From Pseudomonadota bacterium (GTDB lineage Bacteria; Pseudomonadota; Gammaproteobacteria; Burkholderiales; Burkholderiaceae_C), in assembly GCA_029779845.1 (NCBI GenBank), contig JAKOZT010000044.1, positions 1-64,000 on the forward strand: 64,000 nucleotides of DNA, read 5' to 3'. Under the pieces are notes generated by a model. The model worked only from the letters and a program-made list of their open reading frames with translations, did not search any database and was not told where the DNA came from. The translations under genes were made by a program, and so were the position numbers. Below are positions 52,179 through 61,543 of the stretch, piece after piece. Each line of letters opens with the position of its first letter. The stretch's first letter is position 1.

Positions 52179-52771
52179 TCTACTTCGCGGCGGCGCTCGG
52201 CCTGTCGCTCTCGCCCGGGCCGAACGGCCTGCTGGCGCTGACGCACGGCGCGTTGCACGGCCGGCGCAAGACGCTGTGGACCATCTTCGGCGGCTCGTTC
52301 GGCTTCATCGCCGTCGTCGCGCTGTCGATGTTCGGCATCGGCGCGCTGCTGCAGGCCTCGCTGCTGTGGCTGACGGTGCTGAAGTGGGTCGGCGGCGCCT
52401 ACCTCGTCTGGCTGGGCATCCAGGTGTGGCGTGCCCCACCGGTGGGCGTCGAATGGCAGCCGGGCGAAGGCGGCGAGCGCGGCGGCTGGTCGATGTTCCG
52501 CCAGGGCGCGCTGTCGGCGATGACCAACCCCAAGGGCATCCTCTTCTTCGCCGCCTTCCTGCCGCAGTTCATCGACCCGGCGCGCAGCCTGGTGCTGCAG
52601 TTCGCGATCATGGCCGGCACCTTCGCGGGCATCGAGGTGGTCACCGAGTTCGTCATCGCCAGCACGGCGCACCGCATCCGACCCTGGCTGAAGCGCAGCG
52701 GCAAGCGCTTCAACCGCGCCTGCGGCGGCATCTTCGTGGCGATCGGCGCGGCGCTGCCGCTGCGCGCCTGA
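52157..52771 (+). CDS. LysE/RhtB-family amino-acid exporter
   Basis: The protein has 204 residues with six membrane helices. The family signature LSLSPGPNGLLALTHGALHG, WVGGAYLVWLGIQVWR and MTNPKGILFFAAFLPQFID are intact. It exports amino acids or related small solutes from the cytoplasm. The start ATG 52157 lies within the upstream gene, indicating coupling. It is convergent with the Lrp-type regulator gene. Confidence 0.93.
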   Translation: MQLDTWLIYFAAALGLSLSPGPNGLLALTHGALHGRRKTLWTIFGGSFGFIAVVALSMFGIGALLQASLLWLTVLKWVGGAYLVWLGIQVWRAPPVGVEWQPGEGGERGGWSMFRQGALSAMTNPKGILFFAAFLPQFIDPARSLVLQFAIMAGTFAGIEVVTEFVIASTAHRIRPWLKRSGKRFNRACGGIFVAIGAALPLRA

Positions 52772-52783
52772 GCTTCTTCTCGT

Positions 52784-53251
52784 TCAGCGCCGCCCCAGCG
52801 GCAGCGCGGTCTTGTAGCGCACCTGCTTGAGCGCGAAGCTGGAGCGGATCTTCTCCACCTCCTTCATCGGCGTGAGCTGCTCGATGATGAAGCGCTCCAG
52901 CGCCGCCATGTCGGGCACGGCCACGCGCATCAGGTAGTCGGCGTCGCCGGTCATCAGGTAGCACTCCATCACCTCGTCGCGCGCGGCCACCTTGGCCTCG
53001 AAGGCCTCGAGCGCGGCGCGCGTCTGCTGCTTCAGGCTGATCGAGATGAACACGTTCAGGTGCAGCCCGAGCTGCTTGGCATCGAGCAACGCGACCACCT
53101 GGCGGATCACGCCGGCGCGTTCGAGCGCCTTGACGCGCGCGAGGCAGGGCGACGGCGACAGCCCGACGCGCCGCGCCAGCTCGACGTTGGCGATGCTGGC
53201 GTCGGATTGCAGCTCGCGCAGGATGCGCAGGTCGGTGGCGTCGAGGTTCAT
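52784..53251 (-). CDS. Lrp/AsnC-family regulator
   Basis: The protein has 155 residues: helix-turn-helix [28 protein letters not shown] and a C-terminal RAM effector domain ([20 protein letters not shown]). It is divergent from the AceE-type E1 gene, the same layout as mdeR-mdeB in Pseudomonas putida. It probably activates that gene in response to an amino acid; a near-consensus Lrp box lies in the shared promoter. Confidence 0.92.
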   Translation of the reverse strand: MNLDATDLRILRELQSDASIANVELARRVGLSPSPCLARVKALERAGVIRQVVALLDAKQLGLHLNVFISISLKQQTRAALEAFEAKVAARDEVMECYLMTGDADYLMRVAVPDMAALERFIIEQLTPMKEVEKIRSSFALKQVRYKTALPLGRR

Positions 53252-53274
53252 CGTGCCGTGAAATCGTTGAGATG

Positions 53275-53289
53275 CAGCATTTTGTGCTG
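53275..53289. promoter_or_regulatory. Lrp-like box CAGCATTTTGTGCTG
   Basis: This 15-mer is a dyad (CAGCA-TTTTG-TGCTG) and agrees with the E. coli Lrp consensus YAGHAWATTWTDCTR at 13 of 15 positions. It lies 24 bp before the lrp start and 84 bp before the aceE-like start. Confidence 0.65.
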
Positions 53290-53372
53290 TGCTGTGTCCG
53301 GTGCACCAGCCATTTCGATCACCCCTGCCGCCGCTCCCCGCCTACAGTGCGCAGCAGGAGACGAACCAAGGC

Positions 53373-56051
53373 ATGAGCGACAAGAACGACCCCGCCGAGA
53401 CGGCCCTCGAGAACGCCGAGTGGCGCGACGCGCTCGCTTCGCTGCTGCACGCCGCCGGGCCGCAGCGCGTGCGCGAGATCATGGACATGCTCGCCGCCGC
53501 GGCGCGTGCGCCCGAGGTCGGCTGGCAGCCGGCGCTGGGCACGCCCTACGTCAACACGATTCCGGCCGCGCGCCAGCCGGCTTTTCCCGGCGACCTCGCG
53601 ATCGAGGAGCGCCTTGCCTCGCTGATGCGCTGGAACGCGCTGGCGATGGTGGTGCGCGCCAACCAGGCCTATGGCGAGCTCGGCGGGCACATCGCCAGCT
53701 ACGCCAGCGCGGCCGATCTGTTCGAGGTCGGTTTCAACCACTTCTTTCGCGGCGGCGCCGATGCGGGCGGAGGTGACCTCGTCTTCTACCAGCCGCACAG
53801 CGCGCCGGGTGTCTACGCGCGCGCCTTTCTCGAAGGGCGCCTGAGCGAAGACGACCTCGCCCACTACCGCCAGGAGATCGGCGCACGCGCACGCGGCGTC
53901 AAGGGGCTTTCGAGCTACCCGCATCCCTGGCTGATGCCCGAGTTCTGGCAGTTCCCGACCGGCTCGATGGGCCTGGGCCCGATCAGCTCGATCTACCAGG
54001 CGCGCTTCATGCGCTACCTGCAGCACCGCGCGCTGCTCGACACCTCGGCGCGCAAGGTGTGGGGCGTGTTCGGCGACGGCGAGATGGACGAGCCCGAGAG
54101 CATGAGCGCGCTGACGCTGGCCGCGCGCGAGAAGCTCGACAACCTGATCTGGGTGGTCAACTGCAACCTGCAGCGCCTGGACGGCCCGGTGCGCGGCAAC
54201 GGCCGCATCATCGACGAGCTGGAGGCCCTCTTCGCCGGCGCCGGCTGGCGCGTCATCAAGCTGGTGTGGGGCTCGGACTGGGACGGCCTGTTCGCGCGCG
54301 ACAGCGAGGGCGCCTTGCCGCGCGCCTTCGCCAACACCGTCGACGGCCAGTTCCAGACCTTCGCCGCCAAGGACGGCCGCTACAACCGCGAGCATTTCTT
54401 CGGCCAGGATCCGGCGCTCGCCGCGCTGGCGCAAGGCCTGACCGACGAGCAGATCGACCGCCTGAAGCGCGGAGGCCACGACCTCGTGAAGATCCACGCC
54501 GCCTACCACGCGGCGCTGTCCACGCGCGGCCAACCGACGGTGATCCTCGCGCAGACCAAGAAGGGCTACGGCATGGGCCAGGCGGGCCAGGGCCGCATGA
54601 CCACGCACCAGCAGAAGAAGCTCGAACGCGAAGACCTGATCGCCTTCCGCAACCGCTTCGACCTGCCGCTGTCCGACGAGCAGGCCGCGTCGCTGGCCTT
54701 CTACAAGCCGGCCGGCGACAGCCCCGAGATGCGCTACCTGCACGCGCGCCGCGCGGCGCTGGGCGGGGCGATTCCGGCGCGGCGCAGCGAGGCGCCGCCG
54801 CTGGCGGTGCCGCCGCTGACGCGCTACGCCGAGTTCGCGCTGAACGCGGAAGGCAAGGAGATGAGCACCACGATGGCCTTCGTGCGCATGCTCACCGCGC
54901 TGCTGAAGGACGCGCAACTCGGCGCGCGCATCGTGCCCATCGTCGCCGACGAGGCGCGCACCTTCGGCATGGCCAATCTCTTCAAGCAGGTCGGCATCTA
55001 TTCGCACAACGGCCAGACCTACGAACCCGAGGACATCGGCTCGCTGATGAGCTACCGCGAGGCCGAGAACGGCCAGATCCTCGAAGAAGGCATCAGCGAG
55101 GCCGGCGCGATCAGCAGCTGGACGGCGGCCGCCACCAGCTACTCGGTGCACGGCCTGGCGATGCTGCCCTTCTACATCTACTACTCGATGTTCGGCTTCC
55201 AGCGCATCGGCGATCTGATCTGGGCAGCCGCCGACCAGCGTTCGCGCGGCTTCCTGCTCGGCGCCACCGCCGGCCGCACCACGCTGGGCGGCGAGGGCTT
55301 GCAGCACCAGGATGGATCGAGCCTGCTGCAGGCCGCCGCGGTGCCCAACTGCCGCGCCTGGGACCCGTGCAACGCCTTCGAGCTGGCGGTGATCCTCGAC
55401 CACGGCATGCGCGAGATGATGGAAGCGCAGCGCGACGTCTTCCACTACCTGACGCTGGGCAACGAGAGTTATGCGCAGCCCTCGCTGCCGGCGGGCGTGC
55501 AGGGCGATCTGATCAAGGGCCTGTACCGCTACGCCGTGCATTCGCCCGCGCAGGCGAAGGGCAGGGTGCGGCTGCTCGGCTCGGGCGCGATCCTGCGCGA
55601 AGTGATCGCGGCGGCGGAACTGCTGGCGAACGACTGGGGCATCGAAGCCGAGGTGTGGAGCGCCACCAGCTTCAGCGAACTGGCACGCGAGGCGCGCGAG
55701 GTCGAGCGCTTCAACCGCCTGCACCCGGGCGACGCGCAGCGCACCAGCCATGTGCAGACCTGTCTGGCCGGCGGCGCGCCGGTGATCGCGGCGAGCGACT
55801 ACGTGCGCGCCTGGCCGCAGCTGATCGCTTGCTACGTCGAGGCACCCTTCACCGCGCTGGGCACCGACGGCTTCGGCCGCAGCGACACGCGCGCGGCGCT
55901 GCGGCGCTTCTTCGAGGTGGACCGCGCGCACGTCGTGCTGGCCGCGCTGACGGCGCTGCGGATGCAGGGCAAGGTGGAGGCCGGCGTGTGTGCCGAGGCG
56001 ATCGCGCGCTATGGGCTCGACCCCGACGCGGCGGCGTCGTGGAGTGCCTGA
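53373..56051 (+). CDS. aceE: Homodimeric 2-oxoacid dehydrogenase E1 (AceE/MdeB-like)
   Basis: The protein has 892 residues, usual for AceE. Features: ThDP motif GDGEMDEPESMSALT...WVVNCNLQRLDGPVRGNG, GFNHFFRGGADAGGGD, the substrate loop YNREHFFGQD, and GLQHQDGSSLL in the transketolase-like middle domain. It decarboxylates a 2-oxoacid and acetylates a lipoyl E2. No E2 or E3 gene follows, and a divergent Lrp regulator is present, so it may be the methionine-linked 2-oxobutyrate dehydrogenase E1 (MdeB) rather than the housekeeping PDH E1. The choice cannot be made from sequence reading alone. Confidence 0.9.
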   Translation: MSDKNDPAETALENAEWRDALASLLHAAGPQRVREIMDMLAAAARAPEVGWQPALGTPYVNTIPAARQPAFPGDLAIEERLASLMRWNALAMVVRANQAYGELGGHIASYASAADLFEVGFNHFFRGGADAGGGDLVFYQPHSAPGVYARAFLEGRLSEDDLAHYRQEIGARARGVKGLSSYPHPWLMPEFWQFPTGSMGLGPISSIYQARFMRYLQHRALLDTSARKVWGVFGDGEMDEPESMSALTLAAREKLDNLIWVVNCNLQRLDGPVRGNGRIIDELEALFAGAGWRVIKLVWGSDWDGLFARDSEGALPRAFANTVDGQFQTFAAKDGRYNREHFFGQDPALAALAQGLTDEQIDRLKRGGHDLVKIHAAYHAALSTRGQPTVILAQTKKGYGMGQAGQGRMTTHQQKKLEREDLIAFRNRFDLPLSDEQAASLAFYKPAGDSPEMRYLHARRAALGGAIPARRSEAPPLAVPPLTRYAEFALNAEGKEMSTTMAFVRMLTALLKDAQLGARIVPIVADEARTFGMANLFKQVGIYSHNGQTYEPEDIGSLMSYREAENGQILEEGISEAGAISSWTAAATSYSVHGLAMLPFYIYYSMFGFQRIGDLIWAAADQRSRGFLLGATAGRTTLGGEGLQHQDGSSLLQAAAVPNCRAWDPCNAFELAVILDHGMREMMEAQRDVFHYLTLGNESYAQPSLPAGVQGDLIKGLYRYAVHSPAQAKGRVRLLGSGAILREVIAAAELLANDWGIEAEVWSATSFSELAREAREVERFNRLHPGDAQRTSHVQTCLAGGAPVIAASDYVRAWPQLIACYVEAPFTALGTDGFGRSDTRAALRRFFEVDRAHVVLAALTALRMQGKVEAGVCAEAIARYGLDPDAAASWSA

Positions 56052-56057
56052 TACCCA

Positions 56058-56130
56058 CCCGTTCGAGCTGAGCCTGTCGAAGCCCTAGCGTGCCACGCGC
56101 GTCCCTTCGACAAGCTCAGCGCGAACGGAG
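56058..56130. repeat. Inverted repeat / bidirectional terminator between convergent genes
   Basis: CCCGTTCGAGCTGAGCCTGT (56058 on, continuing CGAAGCCCT) faces GTCCCTTCGACAAGCTCAGC (56101 on, continuing GCGAACGG). The arms pair into a long stem between the aceE-like stop (56051) and the oppositely oriented PNPOx-like stop (56133). It is a member of the dispersed family also seen at 11045-11143 and 38637-38650; no U-tract follows, so any termination role is inference. Confidence 0.75.
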
Positions 56131-56132
56131 GT

Positions 56133-56609
56133 CTACGACGAACGCAGCCAGGCCGCGAGCCGCTCGCCGACCAGCGCATCGGCACGCCCGAAGCCTGCGA
56201 CCAGGCGTGCCGACACCGGTTCGAGCACGACGATCGAAAAGTCGGCCAGCTCGAAGGTCATTGCCGCGTCGGGAAAGCGCGCGAGGTAGAGCGCCTTCGC
56301 CGCCTCGTACTCCTCGCCCTCGCGCGGCAGCACCCGCGCATCGGCCTGCAAGGCCACACGCGGCAGCGCCTGCGGCATCGTCTCGGGCGTGGCCTCGGCC
56401 ATCACCATCAGGCTGACACGCGCATGCTCCTGCATGTCGCGCGTGTGCGTGGCCAGGCCGCTGACGTGGATCAGCAGCGCATGGTCGTCCGCGCGCAGCA
56501 CGAAGGGCACCATCGACAAGGCCGGCTCGCCGCGGTGCAGCGTGGCGAGTGCAGCCACCGGCCGCACGTCGAGCAGGCGGCGCAGCAGCAGCGTGTCTTG
56601 CGCTTCCAC
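56133..56609 (-). CDS. Pyridoxamine-5'-phosphate-oxidase-like FMN-binding protein (HugZ type)
   Basis: The protein has 158 residues from a GTG at 56609, 5 bp after the hupE stop. LLDVRPVAALATLHRGEPALSMVPFVL and LLIHVSGLATHTRDMQEHARVSLMV are the split-barrel flavin-binding signatures, close to HugZ-like heme-degrading or general PNPOx-like proteins. The enclosing 382-residue track frame is a shadow upstream of this point. Linked by distance to hupE. Confidence 0.82.
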   Translation of the reverse strand: MEAQDTLLLRRLLDVRPVAALATLHRGEPALSMVPFVLRADDHALLIHVSGLATHTRDMQEHARVSLMVMAEATPETMPQALPRVALQADARVLPREGEEYEAAKALYLARFPDAAMTFELADFSIVVLEPVSARLVAGFGRADALVGERLAAWLRSS

Positions 56610-56614
56610 GGTCT

Positions 56615-57211
56615 TCAGGCCGCGCGCGCCAGCGCCATCACGCCCAGCAGCGCGATGCCCGCGCCCAGTCCGCGCACTGCGATGAGGCCGGCAGGCCGGC
56701 GCGCCAGCAGCCCGAGCGCGATGCCGGACAGGTGCAGCAGCACGGTGGACAGCACGAAGCCCAGGCCGTAGCCGAACGGGCTGGCCGCCTGCGGCAGTTC
56801 GGTGCCGTGCGCGTGGCCGTGGAAGACCGCAAACAGCGCCACCAGCAGCGCGGCCAGCGCGAGCGGCGCGCGCCGCCCGCTGGCGACCATCGCGCCCAGC
56901 GCCACCGCCGAGGCGGCGATGCCGATTTCCACCGCCGGCAGCGGCACACCCGCGATGCCCAGCGCGGCGCCGGCCGCCATCACCAGCGGGAAGGCCAGCG
57001 GCAGCAGCCACAGCGCCGGCGCACCGAGCAGCGCGCCCCACAGGCCGACGGCCAGCATCGCGACGGCATGGTCCCAGCCCAGCAGCGGGTGGGCGAAGCC
57101 GCTCGCGAAGCCGCCGGCAAAGCCGTGCGCGTCGTGCGCCTGGGCCAGCGGCGCGGCGAGCGCGAGGGTGAGCAGCAGGGCGGCGGCGCGCAGCGGATGT
57201 CGGGTTGTCAT
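56615..57211 (-). CDS. hupE: HupE/UreJ-family metal permease
   Basis: The protein has 198 residues. A cleavable signal (LRAAALLLTLALAAPLAQA) is followed by HDAHGF and the family motif HPLLGWDHAVAMLAVGLWG; a second His cluster lies in FAVFHGHAHGTELP. HupE/UreJ proteins take up nickel or cobalt (and perhaps other metals). GAGGAACGCC upstream sets the start at 57211. It is divergent, at 213 bp, from a TonB receptor gene, a likely outer-membrane partner. Confidence 0.92.
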   Translation of the reverse strand: MTTRHPLRAAALLLTLALAAPLAQAHDAHGFAGGFASGFAHPLLGWDHAVAMLAVGLWGALLGAPALWLLPLAFPLVMAAGAALGIAGVPLPAVEIGIAASAVALGAMVASGRRAPLALAALLVALFAVFHGHAHGTELPQAASPFGYGLGFVLSTVLLHLSGIALGLLARRPAGLIAVRGLGAGIALLGVMALARAA

Positions 57212-57424
57212 GGCGTTCCTCGGCGGATCGGTTGGGGCGCAGTGTAGGCCGCGGCATGCAAGCGGCATGCCCTGCCGACAATCTCAGGAGGACGGTGAAC
57301 AGGCGTCAGCCGCGCTCTCGCTTCGAGGCACCATCCGGCAGCGCGGCGATCACGGACAAACCCTGAGCCGCGCTGTGCCACCGTGCGTTGCGCAGCGCGG
57401 CATGCTTCTTGTGTCGCGAGCGCC

Positions 57425-59434
57425 ATGCTCAGGAAGATCCCCGCCGCCTGCGCCGCCGCGGCAGCCTTCACCGCCGCGCAGGCGCAGACCACGGAACTGG
57501 AGCGCGTCGAGATCACCGCGCGCCACTACGACAACGCCGTTGGCACGTCCGACGCGGCCTCGCAGGGCACGGTGCGCGCCGAGCTGCTGAAGAGCCTGCC
57601 AGCGCTGCGCACCGGCGAGCTGCTGGAGTTCGTGCCCGGGCTGGTCGTCACGCAGCACTCGGGCGACGGCAAGGCCAACCAGTACTTCCTGCGCGGCTTC
57701 AACCTCGACCACGGCACCGACTTCGCCACCACGGTCGACGGCCTGCCGGTCAACATGCCCTCGCACGGCCACGGGCAGGGCTATGCGGACCTCAACTTCC
57801 TGATCCCCGAGCTGGTCGATCGCATCGAGTACCGCAAGGGGCCGTACTTCGCACGCAATGGCGACTTCGCCGCGGCCGGCTCGGCCGACATCCTCTACCG
57901 CCGCACGCTGGACGTGCCCTTCGCCGCGCTGACGCTCGGGCAGCGCCAGTACCGGCGCCTCGTCGGCGGCGGCTCGGGCGAGGTGGGCGAGGGGCTGCAA
58001 CTGCTCGGGGCGATCGAGGTCATGCACAACGACGGGCCGTGGGTCGTGCCCGAGCACCTGCGCAAGAGCAACGCGCTGCTGACGCTGAGCGGCGGCACGC
58101 GCGTCGAGGGCTGGAGCGGCAGCCTGATGGCCTACGACGCGACATGGGACTCGACCGACCAGATCCCGCAGCGCGCGATAGCCGCCGGCATGAACCGGTT
58201 CGGCACGCTCGATGCCAGCGATGGCGGCAGCACGCGTCGCGCCAGCCTGTCGGGCGAGTGGCATCGCGACACGAGCACGAGCGCAACCCGGCTCGCCGCT
58301 TACGCAATCGACTACCGGCTCAAGCTGTTCTCCAACTTCACCTATGTGCTCGAACGGCCGGCCACCGGCGACCAGTTCTCGCAGCAGGACCGGCGCAGCA
58401 TCTACGGCGTCAGCGCCAGCCATGCGGTCGATCACGCGCTCGCCGGCTTCGCGGCGCGCAGCGAGATCGGCGCGCAGCTGCGCCACGACCACATCCGCGT
58501 CGGCCTGTTCGACACGCAATCGCGCGAGACCATCGCGACCACGCGCGACGACAAGGTGCGCGAGACGCAGCTCGGCCTCTACGGCCAGACCTCGGTGGAG
58601 CTGACGCCGTGGCTGCGCGGCGTGGCCGGCCTGCGCGCCGACCAGGCGCGTTTCGAGGTCGACAGCCTCTTCAACGCGGCCGACTCGGGCAGTGCGTCGG
58701 ACCACCTGCTCTCGCCCAAGCTCTCGCTGATCCTCGGGCCGTGGGCGAAGACCGAGTTCTTCTTCAATGCGGGCAAGGGCTTCCACAGCAACGACGCGCG
58801 CGGCGTGGTCGTCGATGCGCCCGGCCTGGTGGCCGCGCGCGGCCTCGAACTCGGCGCGCGCAGCGAGTGGCTGCCCGGCCTGCAAAGCTCGCTGGCGCTG
58901 TGGAAGCTCGACTTCGACTCGGAACTCGTCTACGTCGGCGATGCCGGCGCCACCGAGCCGAACCGCCCGAGCACGCGCCGCGGCGTCGAGTGGAACAACC
59001 GGTACATCCCGCTGCCCTGGCTGCTGGTCGATGCCGACCTGGCCTGGACGCACGCCCGCTTCGCGAATGCCGATCCGGCCGGCAGGCGCATCCCGAACGC
59101 CGTCGACAAGGTGGCCTCGCTGGCGGTGTCGCTGCGCGACTTCGGCCCGTGGTCGGGCAGCCTGCAATGGCGCTACCTCGGCAGCGGCGCGCTGATCGAG
59201 GACGACAGCGTGCGCTCGAAGTCGTCATTGACCACCAACCTGCGCATCGCGCGCCAACTGGGCGCAAAAGCCGAGCTGACGCTGGACGTGTTCAACCTGT
59301 TCGACCGCAAGCTCGACGACATCCAGTACTTCTACGAATCGCAGCTGCCCGGCGAAACCGCGCCGGTGGCGGACCGCCACGTGCACCCCGCCGAGCCGCG
59401 CACCTTACGCCTCACGCTGCGTGTCGATTTCTAG
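57425..59434 (+). CDS. TonB-dependent outer-membrane receptor
   Basis: The protein has 669 residues from MLRKIPAACAAAAAFTAAQA (57425), a clean signal peptide. The plug domain has GELLEFVPGLVVTQHSGDGKANQYFLRGFNLDHGTDF and VDRIEYRKGPYFARNGDFAAAG; the barrel ends RTLRLTLRVDF, a correct C-terminal aromatic. A repeated His motif SHGHGQGYADLN may bind metal. The divergent hupE suggests nickel, cobalt or another metal chelate. No riboswitch is evident in front of it. Confidence 0.93.
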   Translation: MLRKIPAACAAAAAFTAAQAQTTELERVEITARHYDNAVGTSDAASQGTVRAELLKSLPALRTGELLEFVPGLVVTQHSGDGKANQYFLRGFNLDHGTDFATTVDGLPVNMPSHGHGQGYADLNFLIPELVDRIEYRKGPYFARNGDFAAAGSADILYRRTLDVPFAALTLGQRQYRRLVGGGSGEVGEGLQLLGAIEVMHNDGPWVVPEHLRKSNALLTLSGGTRVEGWSGSLMAYDATWDSTDQIPQRAIAAGMNRFGTLDASDGGSTRRASLSGEWHRDTSTSATRLAAYAIDYRLKLFSNFTYVLERPATGDQFSQQDRRSIYGVSASHAVDHALAGFAARSEIGAQLRHDHIRVGLFDTQSRETIATTRDDKVRETQLGLYGQTSVELTPWLRGVAGLRADQARFEVDSLFNAADSGSASDHLLSPKLSLILGPWAKTEFFFNAGKGFHSNDARGVVVDAPGLVAARGLELGARSEWLPGLQSSLALWKLDFDSELVYVGDAGATEPNRPSTRRGVEWNNRYIPLPWLLVDADLAWTHARFANADPAGRRIPNAVDKVASLAVSLRDFGPWSGSLQWRYLGSGALIEDDSVRSKSSLTTNLRIARQLGAKAELTLDVFNLFDRKLDDIQYFYESQLPGETAPVADRHVHPAEPRTLRLTLRVDF

Positions 59435-60456
59435 GCCACGTGCAGCAGCGTGCGCCGGATCTTCCCGCCCACGCGCTCGATGCGCCGCCAGCCGCTGTCG
59501 TCGTTCATCGTGATCCAGCGGCGCTCCTCGGCGCGGTAGAACCAGTCCTTGTCCTGCTGGTAGAACACCTGCGTGCCGGCGGCCTCCCAGATGTTGACGA
59601 TCTCGTTGCCGTGCGCGCGCATCTCGTCGAAGTCCGTGGTGGCCTTCTGGCCCATCTCGCTGTAGTGCGCGTTCAGTTCGAGCAGCAGCGTGTTGACGTC
59701 GGCCGGCATGCGCTCGGCCTTCAGGCCGATCTTCACCGCCTCGTCGAGCAGGATCGGGTAGCTGTGCGAGGGGTACTTCGAGTTCAGTGTCGTCGCGATG
59801 CGCTCGGCCGCCGCCTCGTCGGCGATGTGATTCGCCAGCAGCTCGCGGCACAGCATGATCGACAGCGACTCGGCCCGGTCCACCGCGCCGATCACCAGCG
59901 GGTGCACGTACTGGAACAGCGAGCGGTACGGGTTCTCGGCCGTGTCGCCCTGCTGTTCGCGCCACAGGCGGATCACGCGCGTCAGCTCGTCGAGGCTGAC
60001 GCTGACGCGCTCGTTGTCGCGGTCCACCGGCGAGAGCGCGTGGTTCAGCGAGGTGTCCACCGCGGTCAGGTAGGCCGTCGGGCCCATCAGGATGCGGTCG
60101 GCGCCCAGCGCGATCATCGTCGCGGCCGAGGCGCATTCGAGCGGCACCAGCGCGACGAGCTGGCGGCAATGCTGGCGCAGCAGGTTGACCAGGCGCAGCG
60201 ACACCTGGCCGCTGCCGCCGTCGGATTTGATGAAGAGATGGATCGTGTCGTGCTGCCCGAGCCGGCCCAGCACGTCGTACAGCGCCAGCACGTCGGAGTG
60301 GCACACCGAGCCGCGCGGGTTGTTCCAGTAGCTGACGATCGGCCCGCCCAGGCGCTCGGCGAGCTTGGCGATCACCGCCTGCGTCTTGGCGAACAGCACC
60401 GGCGGCTGCTTGATGCGGGGCTTGCGGCTGTCCAGGGTCGGGTCGGTGTCGGTCAT
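59431..60456 (-). CDS. SDH/Clp-fold serine protease-like protein (SDH_sah family)
   Basis: The protein has 341 residues. IHLFIKSDGGSGQVSLRLVN and LVPLECASAATMIALGADRI resemble the ClpP/crotonase-like serine peptidase fold with the nucleophile in CASAATM; the family is PF01972-like (serine dehydrogenase/SppA-type). There is no signal peptide or membrane helix, so it works in the cytoplasm or at the membrane face. It overlaps the TonB receptor stop by 4 bp on the opposite strand. Substrate unknown. Confidence 0.83.
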   Translation of the reverse strand: MTDTDPTLDSRKPRIKQPPVLFAKTQAVIAKLAERLGGPIVSYWNNPRGSVCHSDVLALYDVLGRLGQHDTIHLFIKSDGGSGQVSLRLVNLLRQHCRQLVALVPLECASAATMIALGADRILMGPTAYLTAVDTSLNHALSPVDRDNERVSVSLDELTRVIRLWREQQGDTAENPYRSLFQYVHPLVIGAVDRAESLSIMLCRELLANHIADEAAAERIATTLNSKYPSHSYPILLDEAVKIGLKAERMPADVNTLLLELNAHYSEMGQKATTDFDEMRAHGNEIVNIWEAAGTQVFYQQDKDWFYRAEERRWITMNDDSGWRRIERVGGKIRRTLLHVA

Positions 60457-60530
60457 GGGCGGCGGTCGTCGGGTGGAGCGGCGAGCCTAACCGAGCGGCG
60501 CGGCGCCGCTGCCGGCATACTGCGCCGGCC

Positions 60531-61466
60531 ATGAACGATCCCACGAGTTTTCAACGCATCGCCGTCGTCGGCGCCGGTGCGGTCGGCAGCTGGTTCGGCG
60601 CGATGCTGGCGCGTGCCGGGCATTCCGTCGTGCTGATCGGCCGGCCGGCGCACGTCGAGGCGATCCGGCGCGGCGGGCTGCGGCTGCAATCGCAGGCCGG
60701 CAGCGAGGTCGTGCGAGTCGAGGCCGACACCGACATCGCCGCGGTGCGCGGCGCCGACCTCGTGCTCGTCTGCGTGAAGTCGCCCGACACCGAGGCGGCG
60801 GCGCGTGCGATGGCGCCGCATCTCGATGCGCAAGCGCTGGTGCTGAGCCTGCAGAACGGCGTGGACAACGCCGCGGCGATCGCGCGCCACGTGCCGTGCG
60901 CGGTGGTGCCCACGGTGGTCTACGTCGCCACCGCGCTGCCCGAGCCCGGCACGGTCGTGCACCACGGCCGCGGCGATCTGGTGATCGGCTCGAGCGACGC
61001 GACCCTGCAGCCGCGCCTGCGCGCCGTGGCCGAGCTGTTCGTCGCTGCGCAGGTGCCGGTGGCGATCTCTCCCGACGTGATGGGCGCGTTGTGGCGCAAG
61101 CTGATGCTCAACTGCGCCTACAACGCGATCTCGGCGATCGCGCAGCAGCCCTACGGCCGCATGGCCGCGGTGCCGGAGATCCACCTGCTGATGCGCGAGG
61201 TGGTCGAGGAAGTGGTGGCCGTGGCGCGCGCCGACGGCCAGGCGCTCGCGCTGGCCGAATGCGTGCAGGCGATGGAAGCGCTCGCGCCGGCGATGCCGGC
61301 GCAGTTCTCGTCCACCGCGCAGGACGTGGCGCGCGGCAAGCGCAGCGAGATCGACCACCTCAACGGCTTCATCGCCCGGCGCGGCGCCGAACTCGGCGTG
61401 GCCACGCCGGTGAACCGCGCGCTGCATGCGCTGGTGAAGCTGATCGAGGCGCAGCGCACTCCCTAG
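60531..61466 (+). CDS. panE: 2-dehydropantoate 2-reductase family protein
   Basis: The protein has 311 residues: Rossmann motif VVGAGAVGSWFGAMLA, catalytic Lys in VWRKLMLNCAYNAISAI and the C-terminal helix DGQALAL...SSTAQDVARGKRSEIDHLNG with the family's Ser/Glu. PanE reduces ketopantoate for pantothenate and CoA; many bacteria carry several paralogues with other 2-oxoacid substrates, so the gene name is provisional. It is divergent from the Clp-fold protease gene. Confidence 0.88.
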   Translation: MNDPTSFQRIAVVGAGAVGSWFGAMLARAGHSVVLIGRPAHVEAIRRGGLRLQSQAGSEVVRVEADTDIAAVRGADLVLVCVKSPDTEAAARAMAPHLDAQALVLSLQNGVDNAAAIARHVPCAVVPTVVYVATALPEPGTVVHHGRGDLVIGSSDATLQPRLRAVAELFVAAQVPVAISPDVMGALWRKLMLNCAYNAISAIAQQPYGRMAAVPEIHLLMREVVEEVVAVARADGQALALAECVQAMEALAPAMPAQFSSTAQDVARGKRSEIDHLNGFIARRGAELGVATPVNRALHALVKLIEAQRTP

Positions 61467-61543
61467 GCTGTCGCGGCTCGCTAGGGGTGGGAGCGGCGCG
61501 TGCCGCCGCCTAGGGTGGAGGCACGCAACCCCGAGGAGCTTCC

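Noticed and set aside
57212-57424. Cobalamin or metal riboswitch before the TonB receptor
   Set aside because: No B12-box or other riboswitch core could be recognised; only a GCATGC-type palindrome is present, too weak to call.
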